From: Epiperipatus broadwayi
Lineage: Eukaryota > Onychophora > Udeonychophora > Euonychophora > Peripatidae
NCBI GenBank assembly: GCA_028023455.1
Contig: JAQFVV010006698.1
Coordinates: 1-64,000, forward strand
Direction: 5' to 3'
DNA length: 64,000 nt
Below, one piece after another: positions 9,023 through 22,088 of this stretch (position 1 is the stretch's first letter; every line of letters starts with the position of its first letter). Under the pieces are notes generated by a model, which was given only the letters and a program-made list of their open reading frames with translations, did no database searches and was not told where the DNA came from. The translations under genes were made by a program, and so were the position numbers.

Positions 9023-11645
9023 AAGCAGTCGGATCTGAGTTCGATCGTAGCTTCATGACATATAGCCATAAGTCCACTTCAAACCCTAGTACTAACCTTG
9101 AATTTCCGATGCAATGGGGCTTTATACGTTCAGTCCACGCTAATTTTCATAAAGAATAACATTTCAAATGCGTATTAAAATTAATTAGTTTCAGATTTAA
9201 ATTGATCAATTCTATTAATAAATTATATATTATAACTGCGTGGATTGTGCGTATATATTTGTAAATATTTAAATATATATAATTGTTTAAAAGTTTCATT
9301 GCATTGGAATGTTTGATTTTATTTTTAACTAATTTGTTAAAGTTTAAGGATTAAAAGCTATATTCTTCCGATAAGCTTTCAGATTTTCCCTCTCCAAAAA
9401 AGCAATAGTTAAAGTTTTATTAATTAGAAAAAAGATAAGGAGTTTCCCTAATTAAAATCATTTTCTGATTTTAAGAATTCATTTTCTAATTAGAAAATGA
9501 ATTCAAGTTAATGAGTTTGAAAGCCTTATCGAAGGAATGTATCTAAAAACAACCAGTAAATCTAAAAACATTGATAATGAAAGAAGCCTAGCCTGAAGGC
9601 ATCAGAGGACAGATATATATGCTCTGAAAAGTTTGGAGAAAAAAAGCCATCTTTTCTGCAGAAAAGTGCCAGTAAATTATGTGCTGTTCAAAATCAGGAA
9701 TTCAAATAGTGTTTTGATTATGGTGAAGGGCTAGAACATCAGGAATCTGGCTACTGTTCCTGAAGCCCTTTGAGAATCTTCAATGAAGCTGCTAAATTCT
9801 TTCCAGACAAATCATACTGCCAAAATCAAATCAAATGCTGTTCAAGTAATCAATCAAATGGTGCTTACATTTTTTTACCAACTCGGACGTGTAACCTAAG
9901 GATCCAGCCTGGAAGAAATGGGTAATATATTTGCATAATGAACCTTAAACTTTCTGGCCAGTTCCGATCTTTACTTTACACTCCCTTTAAGAGCTCTTTT
10001 CATTCTATAAATGTCATAATCTCTGTGTAATAATCTCTGTGTAAACTTACTTTTATTTATGCTATTATATCGTAATTCTCTCAACTTCTAGTCTTTAACT
10101 TTCTCTTTTTTTACTTGGCGGTTTATTTATTATATTATAAATATATATATTTGTGTAATTTATTGAGGTTGTTACTTTAATTATATGCCAAAATATAATA
10201 TTAAATCTTTTAATAATTCTCGCCCATTAGAACTAGATTTATACAGTTCTATCAATCATCGAGTCGAAAGAAATTATTAAATGTATGTTATTTTTATAAT
10301 TGGCTAATAATAAATTATTAGCTCCATTTTTAATCTATGCCACCGCTATTTTCTCGTTCCACTAATATTTATTTATTCAAATATAATCTTAAAATGTTTT
10401 TATTGCAAAAGGGCTGATAAAGGAATCAAATATATTCTAATTCAAATTTCTGTTACTCGCTATTAAGATTCAGGAAGGGCACGATAATCGGGGCATAATT
10501 AATATGATTTACAAATACTTTAAAATAGTTTTCGTTAAAAGCTCGTTTGACTTTAATTAATTTGATCGAGTCATCACATAGAGCATTCTATATGGGTTTT
10601 ATTTTCCAAACGATGACTGTCCGGTCATCATCTTCAATGTTGCTGGCATATGGCTATCATTCGTTTCACATGCTTGTCGGTTGTAATATCTGTTATTTCA
10701 AATAATCGAGGAAGAAAGCACCTCCTCCCCTGTTCATGTTATAATTGGAACACCAAGGGCTCGTAGTTACGACTCGGCCTGGTTTCCCTCGTGTTCCACA
10801 TCTCTAAAGGGCAGTAAGACTTGTGAAAGACAAGCCGCCATGAGACTTAAACTACCGACCAGCGATTATTTTTCATTTTCTAGCTCATAATTCGTCAGTA
10901 CCGTTACCTCTCTGTTCCAGTAAAGCCCGCTCCGGTGCTCATAATTTGTGATGAAGTGATTTCAATTAAAGTTGAACAAATTCTCAGTTATATTTAATTA
11001 AATAAGTTTTCCAATCAAGATTAAAGTTATGCCCTAAAATACGTATCTTGCTCTTCATGAATGGATTTGCGAATGTGAAAATAAATATCACATTCTTTAG
11101 TATAAAATTAGAGTAATAATTTCCTTTACTAATGAATACCTTTATCTGCCTTTATTTTCTTGTTGGGGGTATAGACATAGAATTCCAATATTGCGTAATA
11201 TTTGTTGGCATATAATAAAAACCCGCCACTCTTATCATAATTATAAACTATGTTAAAGGCTAGAGGTGATTAATATGATCATTATTTAAAATTCAAACAA
11301 AACAAATTATTATTATTAAATATTTTCTAAACACACTTGGTTTCTTAGTTCTTAATTCTTTTATGCTTATTTTAATGTTAATACTCGCTGTCTGTGTTGG
11401 CAACCCGAACATATACATATGATTCGATTTAAAATTATTTTAGTCAGTTTATTATCAGATATTAATGTTAGTTCAGGGGTCTCTGATCCTCACCAACCGT
11501 TGAGCTAGTTTCTTGGTGCATAGCACTGTGCCGTCGATTTATGCTAATCTGAGCTGGTGAGTTGGGTTTGAATTCAATTTGAACCAGCTGAGTTTGGATC
11601 CGACTTGCAGTTTAGGTGGTGGGTTTTTTGACTGATACAATATGT
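9020..11645 (+). repeat. 2.6-kb non-coding repeat, copy 1
   Basis: Collinear with 34,757-37,553 from GAAGCAGTCGG to GATACAATAT. Shared landmarks include GATGCAATGGGGCTTTAT, TTAATGAGTTTGAAAGCC, GCCTGAAGGCATCAGAGG, AACTTTAATT-type AT blocks, TTGAGCTAGTT and TTGGTGCATAG. Neither copy has a long ORF, and small frames such as 8,974-9,159 are not conserved as protein. Ends resemble an imperfect inverted ATATTG...CAGTC, too weak to call a DNA transposon. Class unknown: possibly a non-autonomous LTR or DNA element. Confidence 0.7.
9362..9540. repeat. large imperfect hairpin with a 30-bp perfect palindrome
   Basis: A perfect 30-bp palindrome (about 9,475-9,504, reading GAATTCATTTTCTAA and its complement) sits inside outer inverted arms GATAAGCTTTC (9,370) and GAAAGCCTTATC (9,519). 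The palindrome core is retained, 28 bp still perfect, in the second copy of the 2.6-kb repeat (about 35,256-35,283). Confidence 0.8.
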
Positions 11646-11647
11646 GT

Positions 11648-11815
11648 GGGAGATAATGATCCATCCGGACCAACTGATGAGTGCTAGTTCAGCATAAAAT
11701 ACGTATATTGGAGATAATTTATCTTTTTCACATGTATGTGATTGTGTGTATCAGCTGTATAAGATGGAGTGGATGACTGAAGGAAGCTTGAAAGTCTGGG
11801 TTCAAATCCCCTCTA
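11648..11815 (+). repeat. family-2 ribozyme repeat, direct copy
   Basis: Same unit as 8,480-8,655 in the opposite orientation, directly abutting the 3' end of the 2.6-kb repeat. It ends with the B-box-like GGGTTCAAATCC at 11,798-11,809. Confidence 0.75.
11656..11719 (+). ncRNA. hammerhead ribozyme relic, family 2
   Basis: CTGATGA intact at 11,674-11,680; stem II GTGCT-AGTTC-AGCAT; the expected GAAA is AAAA (11,696-11,699); TACGTATA can form stem III; TTGG (11,708) pairs with CCAA (11,669). The outer helix ATGATC/GATAAT has one mismatch. Loss of the G of GAAA should abolish cleavage. Confidence 0.65.
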
Positions 11816-11829
11816 ATTACATTTATTAT

Positions 11830-14800
11830 TATAAAAAATAGTTATATTCTTATTAAAAAAATTATTGCAAGGGAAGGAACTATCTGATTTTCCAAATTTT
11901 GTTATGAAAGAAAATAATTTATAAAATTTTAATTTAAAAGTATATATACACATTATATACTATATCCAATAACAAACAATTTAGTAAGATACCTTCCATC
12001 TATAAGAAAACTTCTATTTGCATTGATTTTTGCATAGGAATAATGGTTTTTTAAAATCAAATTTTATAAATTTGGTAAAGTAATAGATTGAAAAAAAGTT
12101 TACAAGTGCTTGTGTTGGAAGTTTCTATTTCATGACTATTCTATCATAATGTCATTATAGTACGCCCAACTAGATTATTAACTAGTCCACTATTCTCTAG
12201 AGATAATTTTTTTTGAACTATTAATATATATGACTATATGTAGTTATAATGGTGATGATGTTGGGAGATTATATGAGAAACTTCATCAAAAATAGTCACT
12301 TAATCCTATTGATACCAAAAAATGATCTGGTAACTCAGTATTTGACTGTTTATTAATTAACAAATGACAAAATAAAATTTATATAATTTTAAGAAAATGT
12401 TTTTTATTTTGTATATATGTTTAACAAAAATTAAAGATGTGAATCTTAATTACAAAATATTAGCAAATTTTGATGGTTGTAAACTATCACTAAATTATTG
12501 TAAAATATGTTATTTATACTGAAATAATTATATTATAAAATTTTCAAATGTTGATAAATGCAAGCATAATCAATAACAATAATTCATTTCTCAAAGACAG
12601 AATGAAACACTTCAAAGTTCATGACTTCTTCAAATTCTAGATGGAATTGCATTAAGTATTGGCATATTTGAACACAATGAAAAATTATTTAAAAAAAAAA
12701 AATCCATTCTTGTATTTATTTTCACACTATTAAGCTATTAAGGCACATTCTATGTCAAGATTAGCTTGCTTCTGTGCCTGAAGTCATTTAAATAAATTTT
12801 TCATTGTAAGTAGTTAAAATTTGTATATATAAGTTATATTGTACTTTTAGAAAAACTAAGCAGAAACAATGTAACTATATATAGTAAAACATGTTGTGAA
12901 CTTACATTACTTAAATATATTTCTACAAGGAGTCAACTAAAGGCTAAGAGAAATTTATTATTATAAAATGGAACGAACCATTTCTTTTTAAAAAGTCTAG
13001 TGGGAAAGGCTGTAAAATATATAAAGAGCCCCTGAAACATAGCCCTTGGCTTACTTGGTAATATTTTTTATATGAAACCTAGATTATGACATACATTTTT
13101 ACATTTATTGCTTACAAGACTAAACAAATCAAAATATCATGCCATTCCCCTATATATCTATGAATAAACCATGCAAATCAAAATTATCACCATTGTTTAA
13201 TAAAGCTATAAAAAGATCAGTCATATTTATCTATATTCATGTGAATGTTAATGATGATAGATAAATCAAGTGGAAATTATTTTCATATAAATGGTTTCAG
13301 AGGTTTGATTAATTTCTTTTTAAAATAATAGATACATAATATCAAAAATCTGGCATACTTTATGTTTTGCAGCCCATTAGGATGAATGATTTTATTAATT
13401 TAAAAAAACCATTTGACAATAATGACAGAAATGAAATGAGTTGAAACTTAAAAACTTTTATTATACAGATTAATTAACAAAACATTAAATAGTTATTTAA
13501 TAAAAATGTTGCTTAAAAAGATTATTAATTGAAAGTAAAAAATAAATTTATATTTATTGCCCACTTTGTTTTTTTTTATGAAGAATATTGTATTTCTATC
13601 ATAGTTTAAACATTTTATTGAAGCTGTTTAATGGACTTTGATCTCTCATAATATTTTTTTTTTTTTTGCATCAAGTTAAAATTAATTATGTTTCTTTTTT
13701 GAATCAAATACTGTATTAGAAATATGTAAGTAAAGTTACAATATTTATTTCAATAGCTGTAAATATTTCTTTCATGAAGGAATAGTATACAAATATTTAA
13801 TAGAAGAAATAAACTTATAAAAATGTTTATTGAATAATAAAATTAAATATTTATTTGAAAAGATTGTAAATGCTAATATGAAGATATTTCCTTGATGTGA
13901 TTCTTTAAAAAAACTTTTGAAATAGCTTATAAGACTTAAAATGATTAGTAATACTTTTATGTTTCCTAATCTCAGGATAATCTTTATAATATAATACACC
14001 CTATACACCTTAAATGACACTTTACAATGCAGTTTAACATATGATTTATTCTATTTCCTTTGCAGTTTCAACTGGTCCATCAGTCATCACCAGAGCTGCA
14101 ACATTTAAACACGCACAATTAATACTCCATCTATACATATACCAATATATATAACACACATACATATACAAATATACATATAAATACAAAAATTAAAAAA
14201 TAACATTCTAAAACATTCCAACTATTAACTTAGCTATGGATCTTTAATATCTCTACAATCTAAAACCTCTTTACTCACACTGATATTCAATTAACTTTTT
14301 TATATAAAATTTTATATTTTTAATGTTTATTTTCATATTTTAACTTCATTTAAAAATTTAAATTTACTCCTTTAACCCAATTTTTTTTTCATTTTAATTA
14401 CTTTATATATTGCACTATTGATCAATAACAATAATATTAACATAATATCCTTATAATTTTACTTCCTCTTAATTTTTACTTTTAACTAATCTTACCTTTA
14501 CTTCAGTAATCTTTCTCCTCCTACAACAGAAATAATATCAGTACAAAATTTCTTATTCTAAAAAAAAAAAGTTAAAAGGCAGCCCCTATTTAAATTACTT
14601 AGGGTACACTAATACTTATAATCCGCTAAACGTATATAGGTGAAGTTAATAAAAATTTTCACAAATAACAAAGTTTAGCTTAGCGCTTTCTGAGCATGTT
14701 TACTCCTTATTCATAGCCATTATTATGTATTAAACGTAATGAATGCATATTTATGCAAATCATTATCCAGGACAGACTAATTTTTGAAGTTTTTTTATTA

Positions 14801-16899
14801 TTATCATCGTTCTTTAAACCTATTACGCAAATTCACAATTTAACGTACACCATTTAAAAATGAGTTTAAAATAAAATAATTATAATTACTTCTAAAATTG
14901 TAAGTTCTTCAAACGTCTTTTAATTTGTAAATATATCAGATAAATTACACGTATTTCGACAAATAAAGTAAATCTGTATACTTGAACACATATTTTATTT
15001 TTTTAAAATCTAATCCAACTCTACATTAAACTGTAAAAAAATAACTCACTTCTATTAGATATATTGTTCAATTACTTTACAGCTTTATTTTCTACCAGAT
15101 AAAAAAAATATTAAATATAGTTTGCATATTCTAAATAATAACTACAAATAATAGAAATAATAAATAATGCAAAATTCGTATATGAAATTAGAACCATATA
15201 TCAAAAAAATGTAATTACCATTTACTTGTATTTAGGGACAGTTATAGATACTAGGGGGAGTTGTCATGACTCTACTAAAAATACTAAGCAATAAATGGAA
15301 TGCTTTATGGTTATCATTTTATTGTGTTTGTTTACCAACGAAAATAGAGAAAAGAATGTGTGTTATGTAAACAAAATTATATGAAATATGTTACATATAG
15401 TATTTCCAGAAATAATACAACAATTAATAGAAGCAGCAAAATGTAGAAATTTAATTAACAAATATTTTTTTAAAAAATATGAATTCACTAGTGCATTTAT
15501 ATATATTAAAATAAATAATAGGAATAAAAATATAATTTAGTTCTATAACATAATTTAACAAACAAATAGAAAAAAACAACAACAACAAATGGAATATACA
15601 AACGACTGTTATTTTTCCAATTATCAAAACACAGGTTATAATAAAGGTAAAACTCCCCTTACAGTAGTGCCACCCAGTGCAATCCAGTGTAATCAATAGA
15701 TGCAAAAAAAAGGTTTGTGGGTTAATATAAATGTATATATGTTAGGATAACCTTTTACTTACTATTATTTTAGATATTTCAACAGATAGATATTTTGAAT
15801 TATTCAATCTTCAGGGTTATTTTGGATTGAGATAGATTAATTGATATATTATAGGGTATTCAGAGTAAATGAGGACTATTATAATTAGATATTATTCTAT
15901 AATTTTAAATTATTATTTGTCAGATTATTACAATTTGTTATTTAACTAAGGAAATAATGTTTTTATATTGTTATGAAATTAAGAATCATATATATTAAGA
16001 TTGATATTTGATCATATTGACTGAGTTTATAGGATTGCTTTTATGTGAATATTTTTCTTTATTACCCTTTGCAAAACATCAAAAGTCATATATATATATA
16101 AAATAAATTTTAATGTGTTTTGAAAATAATAATAAGTGTAAAACTAAAATATATTATAATTTTATATTTTAAAATATTATTTTAAATAAAAAGAATGTTG
16201 CTATAGAAACCAGTTGCAAATGATGGGTGTGTGTGTGTGTAAAACATTAAGTTTGTTCGCTTTTCCAAAAGGGAAGAAATGATTTTTACTACTTCTTGAT
16301 CATGTTATTTGATTTAAAGTGAGAATTCTACTCTCACGCTTTACTCAACAGTACTTCAGATTTGCTCATATAGAAGAATTTGAGTCGTAGGAATAAGAGA
16401 TTCCTTTTATTCCTGCACAAATACTATATCTTGTATTGTAGAGTGAAGTATTCATTTATTATTTAACACTCGTAGTAGATGCATGCACAATTAGCTTGAA
16501 AGGCTGATCTTTGAATGTACATTAATAGAAATCTGTAAAAGTGGTAATGATTATTTAGGGAAAGATTAAAGCTTTTCTTGTGTAAAATCTTCCAGATTGT
16601 TTTCTCAGATATTTCCAGTATTATAGCTGAATACGGAGCTGTAAGTAAAGAAATCCTTTAAAATTAACTTTGATCCTGTCAATCTGTTCATCATTATGTA
16701 ATTGTGAATAAATATTTGATATTTATTTGCTACAAGAAGAAAACTAGCCATCTAAGTTAATTATCACTTATATAATTAGTTTGTGAATTTACTTATTTTG
16801 ATGCTAAAAGGAAAACTGCAATGTAGACTCTTATAGGAAAAACTGTCCTGGAATAAATCAAAATAAGTTCAAATGTATTTTATTATTGCTAGCAGACAG
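11830..16899. other. 5 kb AT-rich DNA, no gene recognised
   Basis: I see no coding sequence, LTR or RNA gene. Minus-strand frames at 13,772-14,020 and 15,451-15,705 are low-complexity Ile/Phe/Leu/Lys translations of AT-rich DNA. A fragment of about 60 bp (15,650-15,708: AGTAGTGCCACC, TAATCAATAGATGC) matches the 3' part of the family-1 ribozyme unit. There are poly-A and poly-T runs and a short (GT)n at 16,229-16,240. Confidence 0.5.
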
Positions 16900-16916
16900 T
16901 TACAATTGATGGTTTT

Positions 16917-17005
16917 TTTCTCATATGTCATAGCATCAGCCGAGAAGGGAACCCGCTAACCCGGGACAACTGCTTGTCGCTAACCTCTCGACCACCAATG
17001 CTTGA
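16917..17005 (-). mobile_element. short tRNA-derived SINE, copy 1
   Basis: An 89-bp insertion between perfect 17-bp duplications TTACAATTGATGGTTTT (16,900-16,916 and 17,006-17,022). On the minus strand it begins with a tRNA-like body (16,933-17,001): GCATTGG acceptor strand, A-box-like TGGTCGAGAGG, a T-arm region with GCGGGTTC, and a closing ATGC. It then has a tail CTATGAC leading to an A-run. The anticodon arm is shortened against copy 2 at 47,013. Too short to encode protein, it depends on another element's reverse transcriptase. Confidence 0.85.
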
Positions 17006-17022
17006 TTACAATTGATGGTTTT

Positions 17023-18091
17023 ATTAGCCATATATCCACATTTACAGAGACAGAAATATACATTGAATTTACAAATATATTAAGATAATTAACTGAATAC
17101 TATATTAGCATTACTCAATGAGTTATTATAAAGCTATAAAGATTTTTTTCTCTTTCATGCATACTCATCATGTAATTTTAAGTGTAAATATGTAGATATA
17201 TTTTATTATTATTATATAATTCTATTTGTTAATTAAAGTTATTGTTAATAATTTTGTTGTTTGTCATTTCTCATTTGAAGTTCAAGCTGATTATTATATT
17301 AATGTAATAATAGTATTAAGTGGAAGGGAGTAACGATTAAGAAGTATACTTGAATCTGCATAAAAACTTGTTTTTATATCAATTAAAAGATAGTCATTCT
17401 ACCTTATACATGGTCACCCGTTAGTTATTTTTAAATTCCCTTAGACTATAATTAATATGCAAATATTGTATTTTTTATTTTATTGTTAACTTTATTATTG
17501 CAAATTGTTAAAAGGATAGTTATGGTTACATATGGGAGCTTGTTCTGGGATTATCATGATTAAAACAAATAGGGATTGAACCCAACTTAGTTTTAAAATA
17601 TTTTTTTTAGTATTATTAGAGTTCGGAAAAATAGACTATAAATACTTGGTCGAATGAGATATATAATCATTTATTTAGTTATAAATAAAAAAAATCAATA
17701 AATTCATAAATGATTTAGACAATGATAGTGATAGATATAGATTAGTAGATATAATAGTGATGTGCAAATAAATAAAATAAGACATTAAAATTAAAGCACA
17801 TTGCAACTTTAGAAATTTACATGATTGAAAGAGAGGTGAACATTCTAGTTATTAAATAAATAAAAGAAATATGAAAGCTTTCGAAGACATATTAGGATTT
17901 TATTTACTTTTGTTAAATATATATATATATATATATGAAAAATAAAAACAAGTTAGTCACGTAACCTGCTATATCATATATATATAAAATGAGCAGCTAA
18001 ATTTTTTTATATATTAGTATATATGATTACCCAAGATAAAGCAAAAATGGAAGCTTAGGAAAACAAAACAAAGACTCCTAGCCGTTAATTT
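17023..18091. other. AT-rich spacer
   Basis: No gene recognised. A short (TA)n lies at about 17,916-17,937. GAGATATATAATCATTTATT-type AT sequence predominates. Confidence 0.4.
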
Positions 18092-18640
18092 ATGAATATG
18101 ATCACGAGCATGATCAGAGAATTGGATAAAAAAATTAAAAGAAAACAAAATAAAGAGAAGACAGACAGCTTCACAGAATTTGATACCAAAATTAAAGAAA
18201 CTAAAGAGAATGTAACAAGCATGTTCACAGAAATGAAAAAAACAAATGTAAAAACAAAATGAAGGACTTAAAAGCCATACTGAAAGTCAAACAAAAGGAA
18301 ACAAAAACAGATACAACAATTAATTCGACAAATAATAAATAGATTGAAAAATCGTCTTGTATAAAGTTAAGAAGTAATATTAGTGATATAAGTCTTGAGG
18401 TCCAGCTGAATAAATATGAGAAAGCCAAGTTGGCAGAGGAAATTAGACAAAATAATAACGAAAATGGTGAGGTAGCTGAATTAGATAAAATAGATCATGA
18501 TAAATGCCTGACTATATTAATAAAAGAGAATAATGCTATTGTTAGACTAAATTTAGAATTAGTACAGAGGTTTGGATAGATGATGCTTGCATTATAGATA
18601 ATTGTGTATTTGAATTAACACAATTAAAATTAAAATAAAA
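18092..18640 (+). pseudogene. broken Lys/Glu-rich coiled-coil frame, perhaps LINE ORF1
   Basis: From the ATG at 18,092 a 56-codon frame (MIRELDKKIKRKQNKEK, then TEFDTKIKETKENV) ends at 18,260. Neighbouring frames continue the same heavily charged composition (ISLEVQLNKYEKAKLAEEIR) to about 18,590. Heptad-like spacing suggests a coiled coil such as precedes LINE or gag RNA-binding domains. I do not recognise the family, and the assignment to a mobile element is a guess from its surroundings. Confidence 0.35.
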
Positions 18641-18894
18641 AAATGTCTGATTTGAAAAAGGAATTAATTTATTAAATATAAAAAAATGGATTGTCAAAAA
18701 TATCACTTTTATACAGACATATACAAAAGTATTTTGTTTTGTAGGGTGAATAATAAAAGTATTAGAAAACCACAGAGATTAAAATTTAGAGAAGTAGAAA
18801 AGATCATACCAGAACTAAGGCAAATAATTAAGCTGCATAAATAGTCCAATAAGAAATTATTTAGGTAGAGCTAGAAAGCACAATATAAAATAGT

Positions 18895-19570
18895 CTTTTT
18901 TTTTTCTAAAGAGGAACCATTATCAATGATAATCAATCCACTGCAGGATGAAGGTGTCTCCAAGTTCAATCCATCTTCTCTGATATCTAGCTTTCCTTCT
19001 CTCTTTCGTCCCTGCACACTTTCTTATTTCATCCATTCATCTCACATGCAATCTCTTTCTGGATCATTTACAATCTCTTGGAATCCAGTTTAAGATTTCA
19101 ATTTCCCATCTATTATCATCTTTTCTCCCAATATGTCCATCCCAATTCTACTTTGGTCTTTTAATTCTTTCAGCAATGTCAATTAAAACTTGTTTATTCT
19201 CTTACTCATATATTCCATTTTCAATTTCTTTTTGTTACTTCTAATATGCATCTCTCCATGCTTCTTAGAGTTGTCTGAAGTCTCTGTATTGTTGTTCTAT
19301 TAAATGTGCAAATCTCAGATTGATAAGTAAAACCTGATAAAACACATTTATTAAAAACCTTCCTTTTCACAGACAAAAGCATATCTCTTTTTAGTATTAA
19401 GTTATTTTTACCAAAAGCACTCCAACCACGTTTAATTCTATGTTTCATTTCATCCATTATGTTTCCATCTGTAGTAGTAATTGAAAAAAATATTTGTAGT
19501 TATTAACTTCTTCTGACTCATCATAATGAATCTTTATTTTAATAATTTGAGAAAATCCATTAAACATTGA
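18895..19570 (-). pseudogene. LINE remnant 2, C-terminal region and 3' end
   Basis: Minus-strand relic of the same LINE family as 5,860-8,090. From 19,457 downward: MKHRIKRGWSAFGKNNLILK, VLSGFTYQSE, TTIQRLQTTLRSMERC. Then in other frames GHIGRKDDNRWEIEIL, W-x-PRDCK, a W-M-D-E-I block, and RRWIELGDTFILQW near 18,960. This is the region after the reverse transcriptase that ends in a W/P-R-D...W-x-D-x-I...W pattern. 5' truncated and broken by several stops and frameshifts. Confidence 0.75.
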
Positions 19571-21750
19571 AACAGTAAGATTCGCATTCAAATCTTAAGT
19601 TTCACATTTTTTCTATCGTCTCTCACCCATCACCATATCCTACCCAAATTTAAACTTTTTTGGTATCGAATTGTGTGTGTAGCAATATTAAAAATGTATA
19701 AATATATATATAAAATTCCCCAAAAACACACACACATTTCGATAACAAAATTTAAAGCAATAAATAAAAATAATTGTTATAGTTTAGATTTCTCTTTTAG
19801 TTATATAATTTTATATACTTTTAATCATTTATTTTAAATTATAAAGTTCATTATTTATTGCTGTGTTTAAATTTCATATTTAATAATAATTTTGGAAATT
19901 GGTTGTAATTTAAGTAAAAGTAAAAATTTGTATATTCCCTTTTGTATTTGAAATTTTCAAAGTAATGGTCGGTGAGAGATAATATATTAATTAAAAACAA
20001 AAATTCCCTAAAATCTTTAATTACAAAATGTAAAGGTAAAAATAAACTTGAACAATAAAAATGCAGCTTTCTAGATAAATTAAACTTACAAAAATGCATT
20101 GATTCTCCTCGGGGCAAATGAGTGGATCCAAAAATAAAATAGAACAAAAGTGAAAAGATAAGATCAAAGAAAGGAGGACATTTTGAATTTTCTAAGAACT
20201 TTATAAAGACTTTAGCTGAGCCCTCGATCAGTTGAGAGGCTGCAGAAAATCTTAAATTAATTTACCTACCACAGTATGTTTGAGTAGAAAGCACACAGAC
20301 TATTCCCCCCCTGGAGATGGTCAATTGTATGCCACAAACCTCCACATGTGCTCTCCACAAAATCAACCAAGAAGATCTGCTGCCCAAACAATTAGAAAGC
20401 TGCTGCTGTTAAAATAAATGAATAACCTAAATGCTGGAAAGAACTGCTACTTCTGAAATCATGAACAATTTGCTACTGATCACTGAATCTGAAAACTTTG
20501 TATAAACAGGTACCTGTACTCAAGGCCTAGAGTATTCTAAATAATAATCACGCTATAGCTCACTTTCTATATAATTTGTAAACTATAAATTGTAAAATTA
20601 TAACTTGTAAAACTATGAATTTAATGATTAATTTATTATATAAATTTCTTTAATAATCTAGCTTACCTAATTCTATCTTTTCTTGGGTATGTATTTCTAA
20701 ATTTTACATTTTTATTATCTAATTATAGCATGCTCATAAGATTTCCGACCAGACCTCACCAAATTTAAATATAGATTTTAATCAAGATGGTTGCCATCTT
20801 GTCCAGCAACCTATTAATATATTTCTTTTATATACTCACATTGGTTGGTCAGCTCAGAAATCTCCATAATTTTCTAAATGCAAATCCATGATTGCTTAAA
20901 ACATTGGATGCATGTCCTGCAAATCCTCATTAATATTTACTTCTATAAATTATTTAATATTTTCATATAAATCGACATGCATTCAGTGCTTCATTTATTG
21001 TAATGCAGTGGTCTACTACTTAGCAAATGGCTGACATATTAGTTATTAATACTCACCCAGCTTACCTATTGTTTTATATTTTATTAAATTTTAAGTAATA
21101 ATTCCATAAATTGCATTTATTTGAGAGTCAAAAACGTTTTTATTAAATGTTGATGATGTAGGGCCAAGTTTTAAAATATATTAAATCTTAACAGAATAGT
21201 CTGTAGATTATACATGTGTTATGTTTTAAAGATGCAATGACCTATCATAAGCCTTAGATACTCTGGATTCTATAGGATTTAAATTAATCCCAGTCGTCCT
21301 ACACAAGCATACATAATAAATGTTCCTGGTTCACACTGTCACACAGTCAGGAAGTAATCATGGCATGAACCACTTGTCCCTGATTATGCTTATGTGACAC
21401 CTTATCTTTTGGGCCTACAGCAAATACTAGTCCATTGTTCTAAATTCACCCACGGCTTTGCATTTTTAATATACTGCCACTCATATCGCCTTTCTAGATG
21501 TACCATGTGTCTTTGATTATTAACTTCATTACTCAAGATATAACTCCATCTCTGCATTAGTGACATAACTCACTGTCAAATAAATGTCTGTCCATAGTAA
21601 TTCGTAACTATTTTTTTAATTAAATAAATATATGTCCATCGCTACGATTATTAATCCTACTTTAGACTCTTGCATTGCAAAGATATAACTCCCGAAGGCA
21701 TGCTCTTGAAAAACTTGCTTGAGAATTTAGGTAGCTAGATTACATCAGCC
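19571..21750. other. 2.2 kb unrecognised sequence
   Basis: No conserved protein or RNA seen. The stretch 20,160-20,560 is less AT-rich than its surroundings and resembles in composition the middle of the 2.6-kb repeat, but I could not align it. The minus-strand frame at 19,851-20,147 (98 codons) is low complexity and has no recognisable domain. Confidence 0.4.
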
Positions 21751-22088
21751 AAATAAATGTATCTCTTTGTAAAATATAACAGTATCGGAAATACCGCTAC
21801 TGAGATTTTAAATATAACAAAATATGATTGGTTAAATGATTTGGCATAAAATATTTTAAATAAATAATGTATCTCTTTGTAGAATATGACAGTATCGGAA
21901 ATACTACTACTGAGATTTTAAATATAACAAAATATTATTGGTTAAGTGATTTGGTATAAAATATTTTAAATAAATAAATGCATATCTTTGCAAAACATAT
22001 CTGTATCAGAAATACCACTACTGAGATTTTAAGTATAACAAAATATTATTAATTAGATGATTTAGTATAAAATATTTTAAATAAATAA
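21751..22088 (+). repeat. tandem repeat, three units of about 110 bp
   Basis: Units begin near 21,757, 21,867 and 21,978 with ATGTATCTCTTTG or close variants. Each contains CTACTGAGATTTTAA and ends TAAAATATTTTAAATAAATA. Units 1 and 2 are closest; unit 3 is more diverged. Non-coding. Confidence 0.9.

Noticed and set aside
21751-22088. CRISPR-like array
   Set aside because: Three contiguous units of about 110 bp without unique spacers in a eukaryotic setting; an ordinary tandem repeat.
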